Below, piece after piece: positions 1 to 9,229 of a stretch of DNA of 64,000 nucleotides (positions within the stretch are counted from its first letter, which is position 1; each line of letters opens with the position of its first letter). The stretch is from an uncultured Prevotella sp. (GTDB taxonomy: Bacteria; Bacteroidota; Bacteroidia; Bacteroidales; Bacteroidaceae), in the NCBI GenBank assembly GCA_937922435.1, contig CAKZVT010000043.1, positions 11,305 to 75,304 on the forward strand. The letters are read 5' to 3'. The notes below the pieces were generated by a model, which saw nothing but the letters and a program-made list of their open reading frames with translations, had not been told where the DNA came from and did no database searches. Both the position numbers and the translations under genes were made by a program.

Positions 1-1482
1 GTCGTAATAATAGGTATCAATGTAATCACCGAATACACGCCAAGACTCCCTTTCCTCTTTTAACAAAGGCGTACCTGTCAAAGCAATTTTTATAGCATCC
101 TTATCGGCTGCCAATAGGTTTGCCAAGAAACTTCCATGTGGATTGTATCCTCTATGCGCTTCATCAATAAAGAAAATACGTTGCAAACGGATGCTGTAAT
201 TGGAATCAATCTGTATTTTGGCAGAATCCTGTTTGAATTTTTGGATATTTACCACCATTATCTCAGCTTTACCCTCCGCATTTTCTGTCAAATTCGTGCT
301 CTGTATATCTGACATCAATTCATCCCTGCTGTTTGCAGTTCTAACAGACAGTCCTCTTGCCACAAATTCATCCTTGGCCTGTTCCATCAAGTCAAGGCGG
401 TCAACAATGAAATAAAATTTTACAGCTGTATTCTTTGCTGCATAAAAATCAGTCAGACTGCGTACGGAATAATATGCCAAGGCTGTTTTTCCACTGCCTT
501 GTGTATGCCAGATAATACCGCTCTTGATACCATTATCCAATTTCTTTTGAATGGCCAGTGAGGCAAAAAGCTGCTGATAACGCATTACATGCTTTTCCAA
601 CTGCGTAGTCTTGCTGCCGTCTTCCAGTTCAATCTTTCTGTCCACATAGGCAAAACCATATCTCAACAAAAACAGAAAACGCTCTTTGCTGAGCATTGAT
701 GTCAGAATCCTGTTGGTTGGAGTATTCGTATCTTTGTTCGTATTATAATCAGGCAGATTCTTGATCACGACACAATTCCGGTGTTGCAATATCTGTTTCT
801 CCACACTGTCAGATACGGCCTTATATGGATATTTAGTCACAAAATCTTTATCAGCCTCACGGAAGACATTGAAGAAAGCCTTATCCTTTGAAGAGCAGCA
901 ATAGAACGCACCTTGAATAGGAACCCTGTTTTCATTGTCATATTCCTGATTGTTGGAAAATATCATCAGCTGGGTGACATTCAAGAATCTTCTGAATTTT
1001 TCGTTACGCATCCGCACGTTGATACGCTCTCTTTCTGCCAGAATGCCGTCATGGTTATTCGGCTTCTTGACCTCAATAAAAGCTAATGGTAGTCCGTTTA
1101 CAAAACATGTTATGTCCGGTCTGAAACTGTCTCCGCTGTCCTGACTTTCACAAGTGAATTCGGTAGTTACATGCCATTCGTTATGATCAGCATCCTGGAA
1201 ATCTATCAGTTTGATATTGCTATTGGAAGACAGTTTATTATAGAACTCCCTTCCAAGGTCATTATTGTCAAGTATCAATGTGATTTCATTCAGCAATTGT
1301 CTTGCCTGTAATTCGGACAGTATCGGATTCAAACGTTGAACGCTGCGCAAAAACACATCCGTCAGAATATTTGTTTTACTGTCATATTCTGTTATATTGT
1401 CCAAATAAGTATATCCAAGCCTACACAAATGCATGGCGGCAGGAACCTGCACACGTGTATTTTCATTGAATTTATATTCCAT
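1..1482 (-). CDS. hsdR: Type I restriction enzyme R subunit HsdR (N-terminal part, cut by window edge)
   Basis: Motor and nuclease subunit of a type I restriction-modification complex, which cuts unmodified DNA after ATP-driven translocation. The reading frame is open from ATG 1482-1480 (MEYKFNENTRVQ) to the window edge, 494 codons. Visible in order: a PD-(D/E)xK-type nuclease core, PDITCFVNGLPLAFIEVKK (about 1128-1070); Walker A TQGSGKT (about 506-480); and the DEAH box FIDEAHRG (about 175-150). The C-terminal half and the hsdM/hsdS partners must lie outside the window. It starts 5 bases after the stop of the small XRE gene, so the two are probably co-transcribed. Base composition is clearly more AT-rich than the T9SS genes further right, which suggests acquisition by transfer. 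Confidence 0.93.
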   Translation of the reverse strand, partial: MEYKFNENTRVQVPAAMHLCRLGYTYLDNITEYDSKTNILTDVFLRSVQRLNPILSELQARQLLNEITLILDNNDLGREFYNKLSSNSNIKLIDFQDADHNEWHVTTEFTCESQDSGDSFRPDITCFVNGLPLAFIEVKKPNNHDGILAERERINVRMRNEKFRRFLNVTQLMIFSNNQEYDNENRVPIQGAFYCCSSKDKAFFNVFREADKDFVTKYPYKAVSDSVEKQILQHRNCVVIKNLPDYNTNKDTNTPTNRILTSMLSKERFLFLLRYGFAYVDRKIELEDGSKTTQLEKHVMRYQQLFASLAIQKKLDNGIKSGIIWHTQGSGKTALAYYSVRSLTDFYAAKNTAVKFYFIVDRLDLMEQAKDEFVARGLSVRTANSRDELMSDIQSTNLTENAEGKAEIMVVNIQKFKQDSAKIQIDSNYSIRLQRIFFIDEAHRGYNPHGSFLANLLAADKDAIKIALTGTPLLKEERESWRVFGDYIDTYYYD

Positions 1483-1487
1483 GAGCT

Positions 1488-1691
1488 TCACCTTTCTTCT
1501 TTGTCGGTTATCAGGTCTTTTAAATCCACCTGTAGGATAACAGCTATTTGCTGAAGGGTCTCCAAATTAGGTTGGATCCTATTGCAAGCATATGCATTAA
1601 CCATACTGAAACTCTTGCCAAGTTGTTTAGCCAACCATGTTTGTGAAATGCCTTTTTCTGCCAATACTGCCTTTATCCTATTCAGTTTCAT
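1488..1691 (-). CDS. XRE-family helix-turn-helix regulator
   Basis: A 67-residue protein made of almost nothing but a Cro/C1-type helix-turn-helix (GISQTWLAKQLGKSFSM, about residues 14-30, then LETLQQIAVILQVDLKDLI). This size and fold are typical of regulators beside restriction and other defence genes. It sits directly upstream of hsdR on the same strand and is divergent from the TIR-ATPase gene, with 95 bases between. That gap holds two facing promoters and a short palindrome, so it plausibly represses one or both directions. The family assignment is firm; the regulatory target is inference. Confidence 0.88.
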   Translation of the reverse strand: MKLNRIKAVLAEKGISQTWLAKQLGKSFSMVNAYACNRIQPNLETLQQIAVILQVDLKDLITDKEER

Positions 1692-1710
1692 ATTATGTCT
1701 TGATTGAATA

Positions 1711-1768
1711 GTGCAAATATAGGGAATTATATTCGATAAATCGATTTATTTCCACTATATTTGCACAA
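1711..1768. promoter_or_regulatory. Divergent promoter pair with 12-bp inverted repeat and central palindrome
   Basis: GTGCAAATATAG (1711-1722) and CTATATTTGCAC (1755-1766) form a perfect 12-bp inverted repeat. Each arm reads outward as a Bacteroidota -7 element (TATATTTG), one toward the XRE gene (start 1691) and one toward the TIR gene (start 1787). Between them TCGAT-AA-ATCGA (1733-1744) is a candidate operator for the XRE protein. Promoter identity rests on match to the TAnnTTTG consensus and position; the operator role is inference. Confidence 0.6.
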
Positions 1769-1786
1769 ACTTAATCACATAATAAT

Positions 1787-4057
1787 ATGCAATCAACTTT
1801 GGCATTCATATCTCACAGAAGTACTCAGAAGTCCTTCGTTAAAAAAATAGTAGATATAGTAAAACGGGACAACTGCATTGTTGATGAGTTCGATTTTTAT
1901 CCTGCGACCAAAACAATGGACGAAATAGTTCGAAATCTAAATCATGCACCGATTTTTGTTTTACTTATATCTCAAGATGCGCTCAAGTCTAATTGGGTGC
2001 AGTTTGAAATGTCGAAAGCTCGACAACTTTACGACTCAGGTAAAATTAAAGATTTTTTGCCTTATATAATTGACGAAGAGGTAAAATTAGAAGAGCTACC
2101 ATTATGGATGACTCGAGACTGGAGTTTAAACGTAAAAATGATAACATCTCCGAAAATTATAGGTCAATTTATTATTGAAGCTCAACGAAAGATTCGTTGT
2201 AGTGAGAATAGTGCATATGGAAAGCTTATAAATACTTTTATCGGACGCAGCAATGAATTAGATGAATTTCAGAAGGCTATGTACGATAGTGTGCAAATGC
2301 CTCATCGCTCATTAGTAGTATCTGGCAAACCTGGGAGTGGAAGAACGAGATTTATTCAGAAATGCATTCAGGATAGTAACGGATTATCATTTATTCCAGA
2401 AGGATTTCAAATAAAGCTATCTCAAAAATCATATTTAGATAATTTTATTCTCCAATTGCATGAAGGTTTAGGGCTAAGCAGGGCTTCATATGAGGATATT
2501 CTTAAATTAGATTATGAACATCAGATAGCTAAATCGGTATCTTACATTAATCGGATAATCAATGCTCACTCTTTTTTATTGATAGAGGATGAGATGAGTT
2601 TTGTGTTATATGATGGAACTATTTCTGAATGGGGAAAAAAGATTATATCCCATCCAGCCATGATCGATTCTTTAAAGATATTTATAAGTAGTAGAGTTAA
2701 ACCTAGATATTCAGAATTAAGAGCATATCCTCAAATAATTCACATAAATCTTTCTGGTTTTACAAAAGATGAACGCAAGCGATTTTTTGTAAACTATTGT
2801 CGTTACTATAATGTTCAAATAGAGGATAATGACGTTGAATATTTTATTGATAAACTCAAGTCCTCACCTCAGCAGCTTGAGCATGCTGTACTCGAAATTA
2901 AAAATAAAAATGTAAAAACAGCGAAAAAGAATATTGATAGTCTTGTAGCAATTGGAGATGAAGTTTTTTCTAGAGTGATTAGTTGGTTTAAAGGAAATAA
3001 TACAGCTCTTACTTTAGCGAAAGTGCTTTCAGAAGTTGATATGATAAGTTTCGAGTTATTAGAACAATTGTATGAGGAAGATTACCCAGAAATAGAACAA
3101 CTAATAAATCAGTTCGAATCATTATCCATTTTAAGTTTTTATGGTCCCGGTGGTAATAATATCAGTTTGGATGGGGGTGTGGCGGATTATATACGTAGAA
3201 GTAATTTGGAATTGGATTCTATAATGAAAAACCGTATTGAGGAAATAATTTGTAATAAGATAGATACTGTCGAAGATGATTTAGGTGAACTGTCAGTATT
3301 CTTGTATGATTTACGGAAGCAGTTATTGTCGGGTAAAGGTGTTGCATATATCATGCCTTCCATTGTTATCAGTACTGTCATAGACCTTTATGATCGGGGG
3401 AGTTATGAAGAAGTGAGAAAGATTTGTTTACATGCTTTGGAAGATAGTTCAAGTTATACAGATGAACCTTTGCAGGAGTTGTATTATAGGTTATGCCAAG
3501 TTCTAGCTCGAATGAAAAATACAGATTTCTTTAAATACATTAATAAGATATATGACAAAAGTAGTAAAGACTTTCTTTTGGGATTTTACTATCGATATAA
3601 GGCAGATTATCCTAGAGCAGAGGAGTATCTCCTTAAAGCTTTAGGCACCAATCCAAGTATGCAAGTTGCTAGACGTGAATTAGTAAATGTTTATTTGAAT
3701 CAACGCGAATATGAGAAAGCTCTCCCTTTAGCAAAAGAGAACTATAATAGTAAATCAACTAATCCATATCACATAGAAGCTTATTTTCGTTGTTTAGTAA
3801 ATCATTATCCATGGGATACTGAAATAAAAGATGTGCTTAACTGCCTCCTTAAAGAGATGCACGAAAGCATTAGTAAACGTAAGGAGGAACTTTTAGCATC
3901 TATGCAATTGGAATACTTTATTAAATCCAGAAGTCATACCAAGATGGAAATAAAAGATAGGATACAAGAAACATTGGCTCAATATCCTGACTCGCCTCAA
4001 GTTTATAGGATTAAAGAAGAATATGAAAATGATAAGAATAGATTTTGTGCCAATTAG
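1787..4057 (+). CDS. TIR-domain / STAND-like ATPase / TPR protein, candidate anti-phage effector
   Basis: A 756-residue three-part protein. Residues 1-135 are a TIR domain: LAFISHRSTQKSFVKK opens it, and SNWVQFE places a glutamate at residue 74 where catalytic (NAD-cleaving) TIRs have theirs. Residues about 150-450 look like a STAND/AAA NTPase: P-loop GKPGSGRT (180-187), acidic strand FLLIEDE (Walker B), sensor-like IFISSR, then LSGFTKDERKRFF as in the lid region. The P-loop has arginine (R186) where lysine is usual. The C-terminal 250 residues carry TPR-like helices (YRYKADYPRAEEYLLKAL and following). TIR-STAND-TPR proteins are known in bacterial defence, where repeats sense and TIR kills. 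Position beside hsdR and strong AT-richness support a defence role. No exact characterised relative is recognised. Confidence 0.8.
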   Translation: MQSTLAFISHRSTQKSFVKKIVDIVKRDNCIVDEFDFYPATKTMDEIVRNLNHAPIFVLLISQDALKSNWVQFEMSKARQLYDSGKIKDFLPYIIDEEVKLEELPLWMTRDWSLNVKMITSPKIIGQFIIEAQRKIRCSENSAYGKLINTFIGRSNELDEFQKAMYDSVQMPHRSLVVSGKPGSGRTRFIQKCIQDSNGLSFIPEGFQIKLSQKSYLDNFILQLHEGLGLSRASYEDILKLDYEHQIAKSVSYINRIINAHSFLLIEDEMSFVLYDGTISEWGKKIISHPAMIDSLKIFISSRVKPRYSELRAYPQIIHINLSGFTKDERKRFFVNYCRYYNVQIEDNDVEYFIDKLKSSPQQLEHAVLEIKNKNVKTAKKNIDSLVAIGDEVFSRVISWFKGNNTALTLAKVLSEVDMISFELLEQLYEEDYPEIEQLINQFESLSILSFYGPGGNNISLDGGVADYIRRSNLELDSIMKNRIEEIICNKIDTVEDDLGELSVFLYDLRKQLLSGKGVAYIMPSIVISTVIDLYDRGSYEEVRKICLHALEDSSSYTDEPLQELYYRLCQVLARMKNTDFFKYINKIYDKSSKDFLLGFYYRYKADYPRAEEYLLKALGTNPSMQVARRELVNVYLNQREYEKALPLAKENYNSKSTNPYHIEAYFRCLVNHYPWDTEIKDVLNCLLKEMHESISKRKEELLASMQLEYFIKSRSHTKMEIKDRIQETLAQYPDSPQVYRIKEEYENDKNRFCAN

Positions 4058-4166
4058 ATATTGCTAAGAGGAATTTTGTTTCAATATATTATAATCGTTA
4101 TACGCAATATTTGTTTGTCTAACCATTCCTCCTATCGCTTCAGACCATCTCAGATAGCGTGGTTTG

Positions 4167-4197
4167 TTTGTCTAAACAATAATATAATTTAGACAAC
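4167..4197. terminator. AT-rich hairpin after the TIR gene
   Basis: TTGTCTAAA (4168-4176) and TTTAGACAA (4188-4196) form a 9-bp stem with an AT-only-like loop. The motif TTTGTTTGTCTAA occurs twice here (near 4110 and 4166). It could end the TIR transcript. No T-run follows, so the call is tentative. Confidence 0.35.
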
Positions 4198-4260
4198 TAA
4201 TTGAAAGTGAGAATGAAACAATTTCTTCAACGAGGACGAGTACTAAGCGGAGAGTTGTTG

Positions 4261-4353
4261 AATTAAGAATTAAGAGTTAAGAATTAAGAAAATATGCTTC
4301 GTAGGCAACCGCCGGGACATATTTTCTTAATTCTTAACTCTTAATTCTTAATT
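4261..4353. repeat. Perfect 36-bp inverted repeat at the edge of the AT-rich patch
   Basis: Positions 4261-4296 and 4318-4353 are exact reverse complements (built from repeated AATTAAGA/GTTAAG motifs), separated by a 21-base GC-rich loop (4297-4317). It lies in the 337-base gap between the defence gene and porP, where base composition changes. A related AGTTAAGAATTAAGAGTTAAG string recurs at 9203-9228 before gldN. It may act as a bidirectional terminator or be a remnant of an insertion boundary. Confidence 0.7.
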
Positions 4354-4394
4354 GTTATAGTGCAATAAACGCGCGATGCAGCCGTTATATTGTC

Positions 4395-5333
4395 GTGCAA
4401 AGACGCATTCTAATCATATTTACCATGTTGTTGCTCGCCGTCTCACGTGCCGGCGCGCAGTATGACGTGTCGTTCAGCCACTACTGGGATTTGGAGCCTT
4501 ACTTCAACCCCGGCGCAGTGGGCAAGCAGCAGAAACTCAACATTGCGGCGGCATACGCCATGAGCCTTGCCGGCTTCGAGAACAACCCCAAGTCGATGTA
4601 CGTAGGCGCGGACATGCCGCTCTATTTCCTCAAAAACTACCACGGAGTAGGCCTGTCGCTGCTCAATGACCAAATAGGACTGTTCACCCACCAGCGGCTG
4701 GCACTGCAATACGCCTACAAGCACCGCCTCTTCGGCGGCATGTTGAGCGCAGGCGTGCAGCTTGGGCTGCTAAGCGAGGGCTTCGACGGCTCCAAGGTGG
4801 ACGTGGAAGACAGCGGCGACCCCGCCCTAGGCACGTCAGACGTGAACGGAAGCGCCGTCGACATAGGCTTCGGCCTGTATTATACGCGCGGCCCGTGGTA
4901 TGTGGGCGTTTCCGCGCAGCACATTACTTCGCCGCTTGTAAACCTCGGCGAAACCAGCGAACTGCAAATCGACCCTACGTTTTATTTGACCGGGGGATAC
5001 AATATTAAGCTAAGAAATCCGTTTCTAACAATACATCCCTCCGTGCTCGTGCGCACTGACGGCGTGGAATGGAGGGGCGACGTGTCGGGCCGCCTGGTCT
5101 ACACCAACGACAAGAAAATGCTTTACGGCGGCGTGACTTACAGCCCGACGACGTCGGTTACGGTGCTCGTGGGCGGTAGTTTCCACGGCGTACACATAGG
5201 CTACAGCTACGAGGCTTACACGTCGGGCATAAGCCTCGGCAACGGCAGCCACGAGCTGATTATCGGCTACCAGGTGGATGTCAACCTGTTCAAGAAAGGA
5301 CGTAACAAACATAAAAGCGTGAGAATACTATAA
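4395..5333 (+). CDS. porP: PorP/SprF-family T9SS outer-membrane protein
   Basis: A 312-residue beta-barrel-type protein of the PorP/SprF family, which links the gliding/T9SS machinery to the outer membrane. The GTG start at 4395 (MQRRILIIFTMLLL) is preferred because it gives a signal peptide with basic residues ahead of the hydrophobic core, ending at AGAQ; the next ATG (4425) would lose them. The mature part starts YDVSFSHYWDLEPYFNPG, the family's usual opening (sequence with periodic aromatic and glycine residues, as in barrels). It is first in porP-gldK-gldL-gldM-gldN, the same order as the porPKLMN operon of Porphyromonas, and gldK begins 7 bases after its stop. Confidence 0.93.
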   Translation: MQRRILIIFTMLLLAVSRAGAQYDVSFSHYWDLEPYFNPGAVGKQQKLNIAAAYAMSLAGFENNPKSMYVGADMPLYFLKNYHGVGLSLLNDQIGLFTHQRLALQYAYKHRLFGGMLSAGVQLGLLSEGFDGSKVDVEDSGDPALGTSDVNGSAVDIGFGLYYTRGPWYVGVSAQHITSPLVNLGETSELQIDPTFYLTGGYNIKLRNPFLTIHPSVLVRTDGVEWRGDVSGRLVYTNDKKMLYGGVTYSPTTSVTVLVGGSFHGVHIGYSYEAYTSGISLGNGSHELIIGYQVDVNLFKKGRNKHKSVRIL

Positions 5334-5340
5334 ATACAAT

Positions 5341-6789
5341 ATGAAGAAAACTAAGATAATGACGGCGCTCGGCCTGCTCGCCGCAATCATGCTGACCGGA
5401 TGTTTCGGCGGACGGATGTCGTCGTCGGGACGAGGCGGCGAGGTTGTGGGTGTCGGCGGCAGGAGCTTTACCGAGCCGACGCCCTACGGCATGACCCTCG
5501 TCAAGCGCGGCTTCCTCAAGATGGGACTTGAGAAAGACGACAGCCTCTGGGGCAGGCAGACGCCTAACAAGGAAATATCAGTCGACGGCTTCTGGATGGA
5601 CGAGACCGAAGTGACCAATTCAGAGTACAAGCAGTTCGTCTTTTGGGTGCGCGATTCCATCCTCCGCACACGTCTTGCCGACCCGGCCTACGGCGGCGAC
5701 GAGACATACATGATAACCGAAGACCGCAACGGCGACCCCGTTACGCCGCACCTGAACTGGAAGAAAGCCCTGCCGCGCAAGCCCAACGAGGACGAGCTGC
5801 GCGCCATCGAGAGCCTATACGTCACCAATCCAGTGACCGGTGAGAAGATGCTCGACGCCGCGCAGATGAACTACCGTTACGAGGTTTACGACTATACGGC
5901 CGCCGCATTGCGCCGCAACCGCCTCGACCCGGCCCTGCGCAACCTTAACACAGACGTTACTGTAGACCCTGACGAGGTTGTCATGATATCGAAGGACACG
6001 GCCTACATCGACGACGAGGGCCGCATAGTAAGGCAGACTATAGACCGTCCGCTTAGCGGTCCGTGGGACTTCCTCAACACGTACATCGTCAACATCTATC
6101 CCGACACGACGTGCTGGGTCAACGATTTCGTCAACTCCGACAACGAGGTCTATATGCGCCAGTATTTCAGCAACCCGGCATACAACGACTATCCTGTGGT
6201 CGGCGTTACTTGGGAACAGGCCAACGCGTTCTGCGCCTGGCGCACGGACTACCTGCTGAAGGGGCTTGGCGGCGAAGCCAGGTACATTCAGCGTTACCGC
6301 CTCCCGACGGAAGCCGAGTGGGAATATGCCGCCCGCGGCAAGGACGGGATGGAGTTCCCGTGGGAGCAGGTTGACGTAAAGAACGAAGACGGATGCTTTT
6401 TCGCCAACTTCAAGCCCGACCGCGGCAACTATACTGAGGACGGAAACCTTATCACGAGCCGTGTGGGGCTGTTCTCTTCAAACTCCAACGGACTGTTCGA
6501 TATGGCCGGCAACGTGGCCGAGTGGACTAGCACCACATACACCGAGGCCGGCATAGACGCCATGAACGACCTCAACCCGGAGCTTCGTTACAACGCAGCC
6601 AAGGAAGACCCGTACCGCTTGAAGAAGAAGAGCGTGCGCGGAGGGTCGTGGAAAGACCCCGAGTCTTACATACGTTCGGCTTGGCGTACATGGGAATACC
6701 AGAATCAGCCGCGCTGCTACATCGGCTTCCGCTGCGTGCGCAGCCTGGCCAATACTACGAGTGTGAAACAAAAAGGAAAGAAGAAATAG
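5341..6789 (+). CDS. gldK: T9SS ring lipoprotein GldK/PorK
   Basis: A 482-residue lipoprotein that, with GldN, forms the periplasmic ring of the T9SS under the outer membrane. The N-terminus is a lipoprotein signal with lipobox LTGC (Cys21). The body is a formylglycine-generating-enzyme/sulfatase-modifying fold without an enzymatic role in this family: WMDETEVTNSEYKQF near residue 83, YRLPTEAEWEYAARG near 320, NGLFDMAGNVAEWTS near 383 and the ending IGFRCVRS. It is immediately followed by gldL. The length is close to family norm and no defect is seen. Confidence 0.95.
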   Translation: MKKTKIMTALGLLAAIMLTGCFGGRMSSSGRGGEVVGVGGRSFTEPTPYGMTLVKRGFLKMGLEKDDSLWGRQTPNKEISVDGFWMDETEVTNSEYKQFVFWVRDSILRTRLADPAYGGDETYMITEDRNGDPVTPHLNWKKALPRKPNEDELRAIESLYVTNPVTGEKMLDAAQMNYRYEVYDYTAAALRRNRLDPALRNLNTDVTVDPDEVVMISKDTAYIDDEGRIVRQTIDRPLSGPWDFLNTYIVNIYPDTTCWVNDFVNSDNEVYMRQYFSNPAYNDYPVVGVTWEQANAFCAWRTDYLLKGLGGEARYIQRYRLPTEAEWEYAARGKDGMEFPWEQVDVKNEDGCFFANFKPDRGNYTEDGNLITSRVGLFSSNSNGLFDMAGNVAEWTSTTYTEAGIDAMNDLNPELRYNAAKEDPYRLKKKSVRGGSWKDPESYIRSAWRTWEYQNQPRCYIGFRCVRSLANTTSVKQKGKKK

Positions 6790-6791
6790 CA

Positions 6792-7640
6792 ATGACCGAA
6801 TACAGCAAATATAATGTCATCTACCGCCTGCAACGGTGGTTGGACAGCGTTCCGGGGCAAACGTTCCTGAACTACGCTTACAGTTGGGGAGCGTCAATCG
6901 TCATTCTTGGCACGCTTTTCAAGCTAACACACTTGCCTGGAGCCAACCTCATGCTTTATTTGGGTATGGGTACCGAGGTCATAGTGTTCTTTATTTCGGC
7001 CTTCGACCGTCCGTTTGACAAGACCGCGATAGGCAAGGAACTGCCTACGCATGTGACCGACGAGTATCCTGAAGACAATGAGGGACAGGCCATGGAAGAG
7101 TCTGTTGATGCCAAGTCCGTGGCAGCCGGAGCTGCTGTTCCTCCTGGAATGGTGGCTTATGTCGGTACTGTGGGAGGGCAGCCTGTACCTGTAGAGGGGC
7201 AAGTTGCGGCCATCGGCGCTGACGGAGACGGTGTTCAGCCTTCAGGTCAGGCTGTTGTTGCAGGCCAGGCTGTGCCCGGATGGGTGGCAGGCCAGCAGCA
7301 AGTGTCGCCTGAAATGGAAGAGGCTACGACCAATTATGTTGAAGAACTGAAGAAACTTACGGAGACTTTGGCCAAGGTTTCTGAACAAAGCGAGCGACTG
7401 ACGCGCGATTCGGAAGAGATGGAAAACCTGAACCGCACGCTCACTGGCATCTGCAAGGTGTACGAGATGCAGCTTAAGGGCGCAAGTTCGCAAATAGGCA
7501 CAATCGACGAAATCAACGAACAGTCGCGCCGTATGGCTTCGCAGATAGAACAGCTAAATAAGATTTACGCCCGCATGATTGAGGCCATGACGGTCAACAT
7601 GCGTGCAACCACGGCCAACGGGAACAACGCTGAAGGGTAA
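6792..7640 (+). CDS. gldL: T9SS inner-membrane motor protein GldL/PorL
   Basis: A 282-residue inner-membrane protein that converts proton-motive force into rotation for T9SS. ATG 6792 (MTEYSKYNV) is chosen over an upstream in-frame start because only it gives the family N-terminus and does not overlap gldK. Two membrane helices lie at about residues 28-47 and 51-70. The second carries a glutamate (E62, in GTEVIVFF) matching the conserved helix-2 glutamate of GldL. After the membrane part comes a linker of about 90 residues rich in V, G, A and Q, then a coiled-coil C-terminus (TNYVEELKKLTETLAKVSEQ onward). The gene lies 2 bases after gldK and 6 bases before gldM. Confidence 0.94.
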   Translation: MTEYSKYNVIYRLQRWLDSVPGQTFLNYAYSWGASIVILGTLFKLTHLPGANLMLYLGMGTEVIVFFISAFDRPFDKTAIGKELPTHVTDEYPEDNEGQAMEESVDAKSVAAGAAVPPGMVAYVGTVGGQPVPVEGQVAAIGADGDGVQPSGQAVVAGQAVPGWVAGQQQVSPEMEEATTNYVEELKKLTETLAKVSEQSERLTRDSEEMENLNRTLTGICKVYEMQLKGASSQIGTIDEINEQSRRMASQIEQLNKIYARMIEAMTVNMRATTANGNNAEG

Positions 7641-7646
7641 TAAGGC

Positions 7647-9197
7647 ATGGCAATAAAGAAAAGACCTGTATCTCCACGCCAGAAGATGATAAACCTTATG
7701 TATGTCGTCTTGATGGCAATGCTTGCGCTCAACGTGTCGACGGAAGTTCTTGAAGGCTTTTCCCTTGTAGAGGAAAGCCTCCACCGCACCACCACCAACT
7801 CGGCTTCGGAGAACGCGGCGCTCTACGGTGACTTTGAGGCGCAGATGAAAGCCAACCCACAGAAGGTGAAGGCGTGGTTTGACAAGGCCACTGCTGTGAA
7901 GCGCATGAGCGACTCATTGTACAACTTCGCGCAGGAGCTGAAGGTTGCAATCGTGAAGGAGGCCGACGGGGATGACGGCGACGTGTTCAACATCGAGCGC
8001 AAGGATGACCTCGAGGCGGCCAACCAAGTGATGCTCGCTCCGGGCAAAGGGCAGGGCAAAAAGTTGTTCGACGCCATCAGCTCGTTCCGTGAGCGCATCC
8101 TGACGATGGTTCCAGACGAGCGTCAGAAGGCCATAATAGCCAGCAACCTGACAACAACGTTGCCCAAGAACGCCAAGACCATGGGCAAGAACTGGCAGGA
8201 GTACATGTTTGAGGACATGCCCGTTGCCGCCGCCGTGACGCTGCTTACAAAGTTGCAGAGCGACGTCCGTTATGCCGAAGGCGAGGTTTTGCACACTCTT
8301 GTGGCGAATATCGACGTGAAGGACATACGCGTCAACAAGCTAAGTGCTTTCGTAATACCCAATGCGCAGACCATTGTGCGCGGCGACAAGTTCTCGGCGC
8401 AAATCGTGATGGCCGCCGTTGACACTACGCAGAAGCCGCAAATATTCATCGGCGGACGGCAGATGAACCTGCGCGACAATACATACGAGATAGTGACGAG
8501 CCGTACGGGAGACTTCAACCTGACAGGTTACATCACCATGCAAAACGGCAACGGCGACGTGATACGCCGTGACTTCTCGCAGAAATATACTGTAGTTGAC
8601 CCCAGCGCGACCGTCTCCGCCGACCTTATGAACGTGCTTTATGCAGGCTATAACAATCCTATCAGCATAAGCATTCCCGGTGTTCCGCTTACCAAGGTGT
8701 CGGCCACTATGAGCGGCGGAGCACTCCAGCCGGTAGGTCCGGGCAAGTATATCGCGCGTCCGTCGACAGTAGGACAGGACGTTACAATCAATGTCTTGTC
8801 GCTCCAAACGGGTACGGCGCGGCAGGTAGGCCAGTTCACTTTCAAGGTGCGCAAGTTGCCCGACCCGACACCGTACATACAAATCGGCGACAACCGTTTC
8901 CGCACTGGAGGGCTCGCCAAGGCTTCGCTCATGTCGGCAAAGGGCATAAAGGCCGCAATAGACGACGGCCTGCTGGACATCCCGTTCAATGTGCTGGGCT
9001 TCGAGGCGGTGTTCTATGACAACATGGGCAACGCCGTACCGATGGTGTCAAACGGCGACTCTTTCACCGAGCGTCAGCGTGAAACGTTCCGCCGCTTGGC
9101 GCGCAACAAGCGTTTCTACATAACGCGCATCACCGCCGTTGGCCCCGACGGAATACGCCGCACGCTGCCAGCGTCGATGGAAGTGATAGTAAAATAA
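7647..9197 (+). CDS. gldM: T9SS motor stator/periplasmic shaft protein GldM/PorM
   Basis: A 516-residue protein anchored by one N-terminal helix (MINLMYVVLMAMLALNVS, the family signature) with the rest in the periplasm. Together with GldL it forms the rotary motor, its periplasmic domains reaching the GldK/GldN ring. Predicted helical first domain to about residue 210, then beta-rich domains (for example ISIPGVPLTKVSATMSGG near 335 and DPTPYIQIGDNRFRTGG near 408). Fourth in the operon, with tight spacing; gldN follows after 32 bases. Confidence 0.95.
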   Translation: MAIKKRPVSPRQKMINLMYVVLMAMLALNVSTEVLEGFSLVEESLHRTTTNSASENAALYGDFEAQMKANPQKVKAWFDKATAVKRMSDSLYNFAQELKVAIVKEADGDDGDVFNIERKDDLEAANQVMLAPGKGQGKKLFDAISSFRERILTMVPDERQKAIIASNLTTTLPKNAKTMGKNWQEYMFEDMPVAAAVTLLTKLQSDVRYAEGEVLHTLVANIDVKDIRVNKLSAFVIPNAQTIVRGDKFSAQIVMAAVDTTQKPQIFIGGRQMNLRDNTYEIVTSRTGDFNLTGYITMQNGNGDVIRRDFSQKYTVVDPSATVSADLMNVLYAGYNNPISISIPGVPLTKVSATMSGGALQPVGPGKYIARPSTVGQDVTINVLSLQTGTARQVGQFTFKVRKLPDPTPYIQIGDNRFRTGGLAKASLMSAKGIKAAIDDGLLDIPFNVLGFEAVFYDNMGNAVPMVSNGDSFTERQRETFRRLARNKRFYITRITAVGPDGIRRTLPASMEVIVK

Positions 9198-9229
9198 GTA
9201 AAGAGTTAAGAATTAAGAGTTAAGAATAT

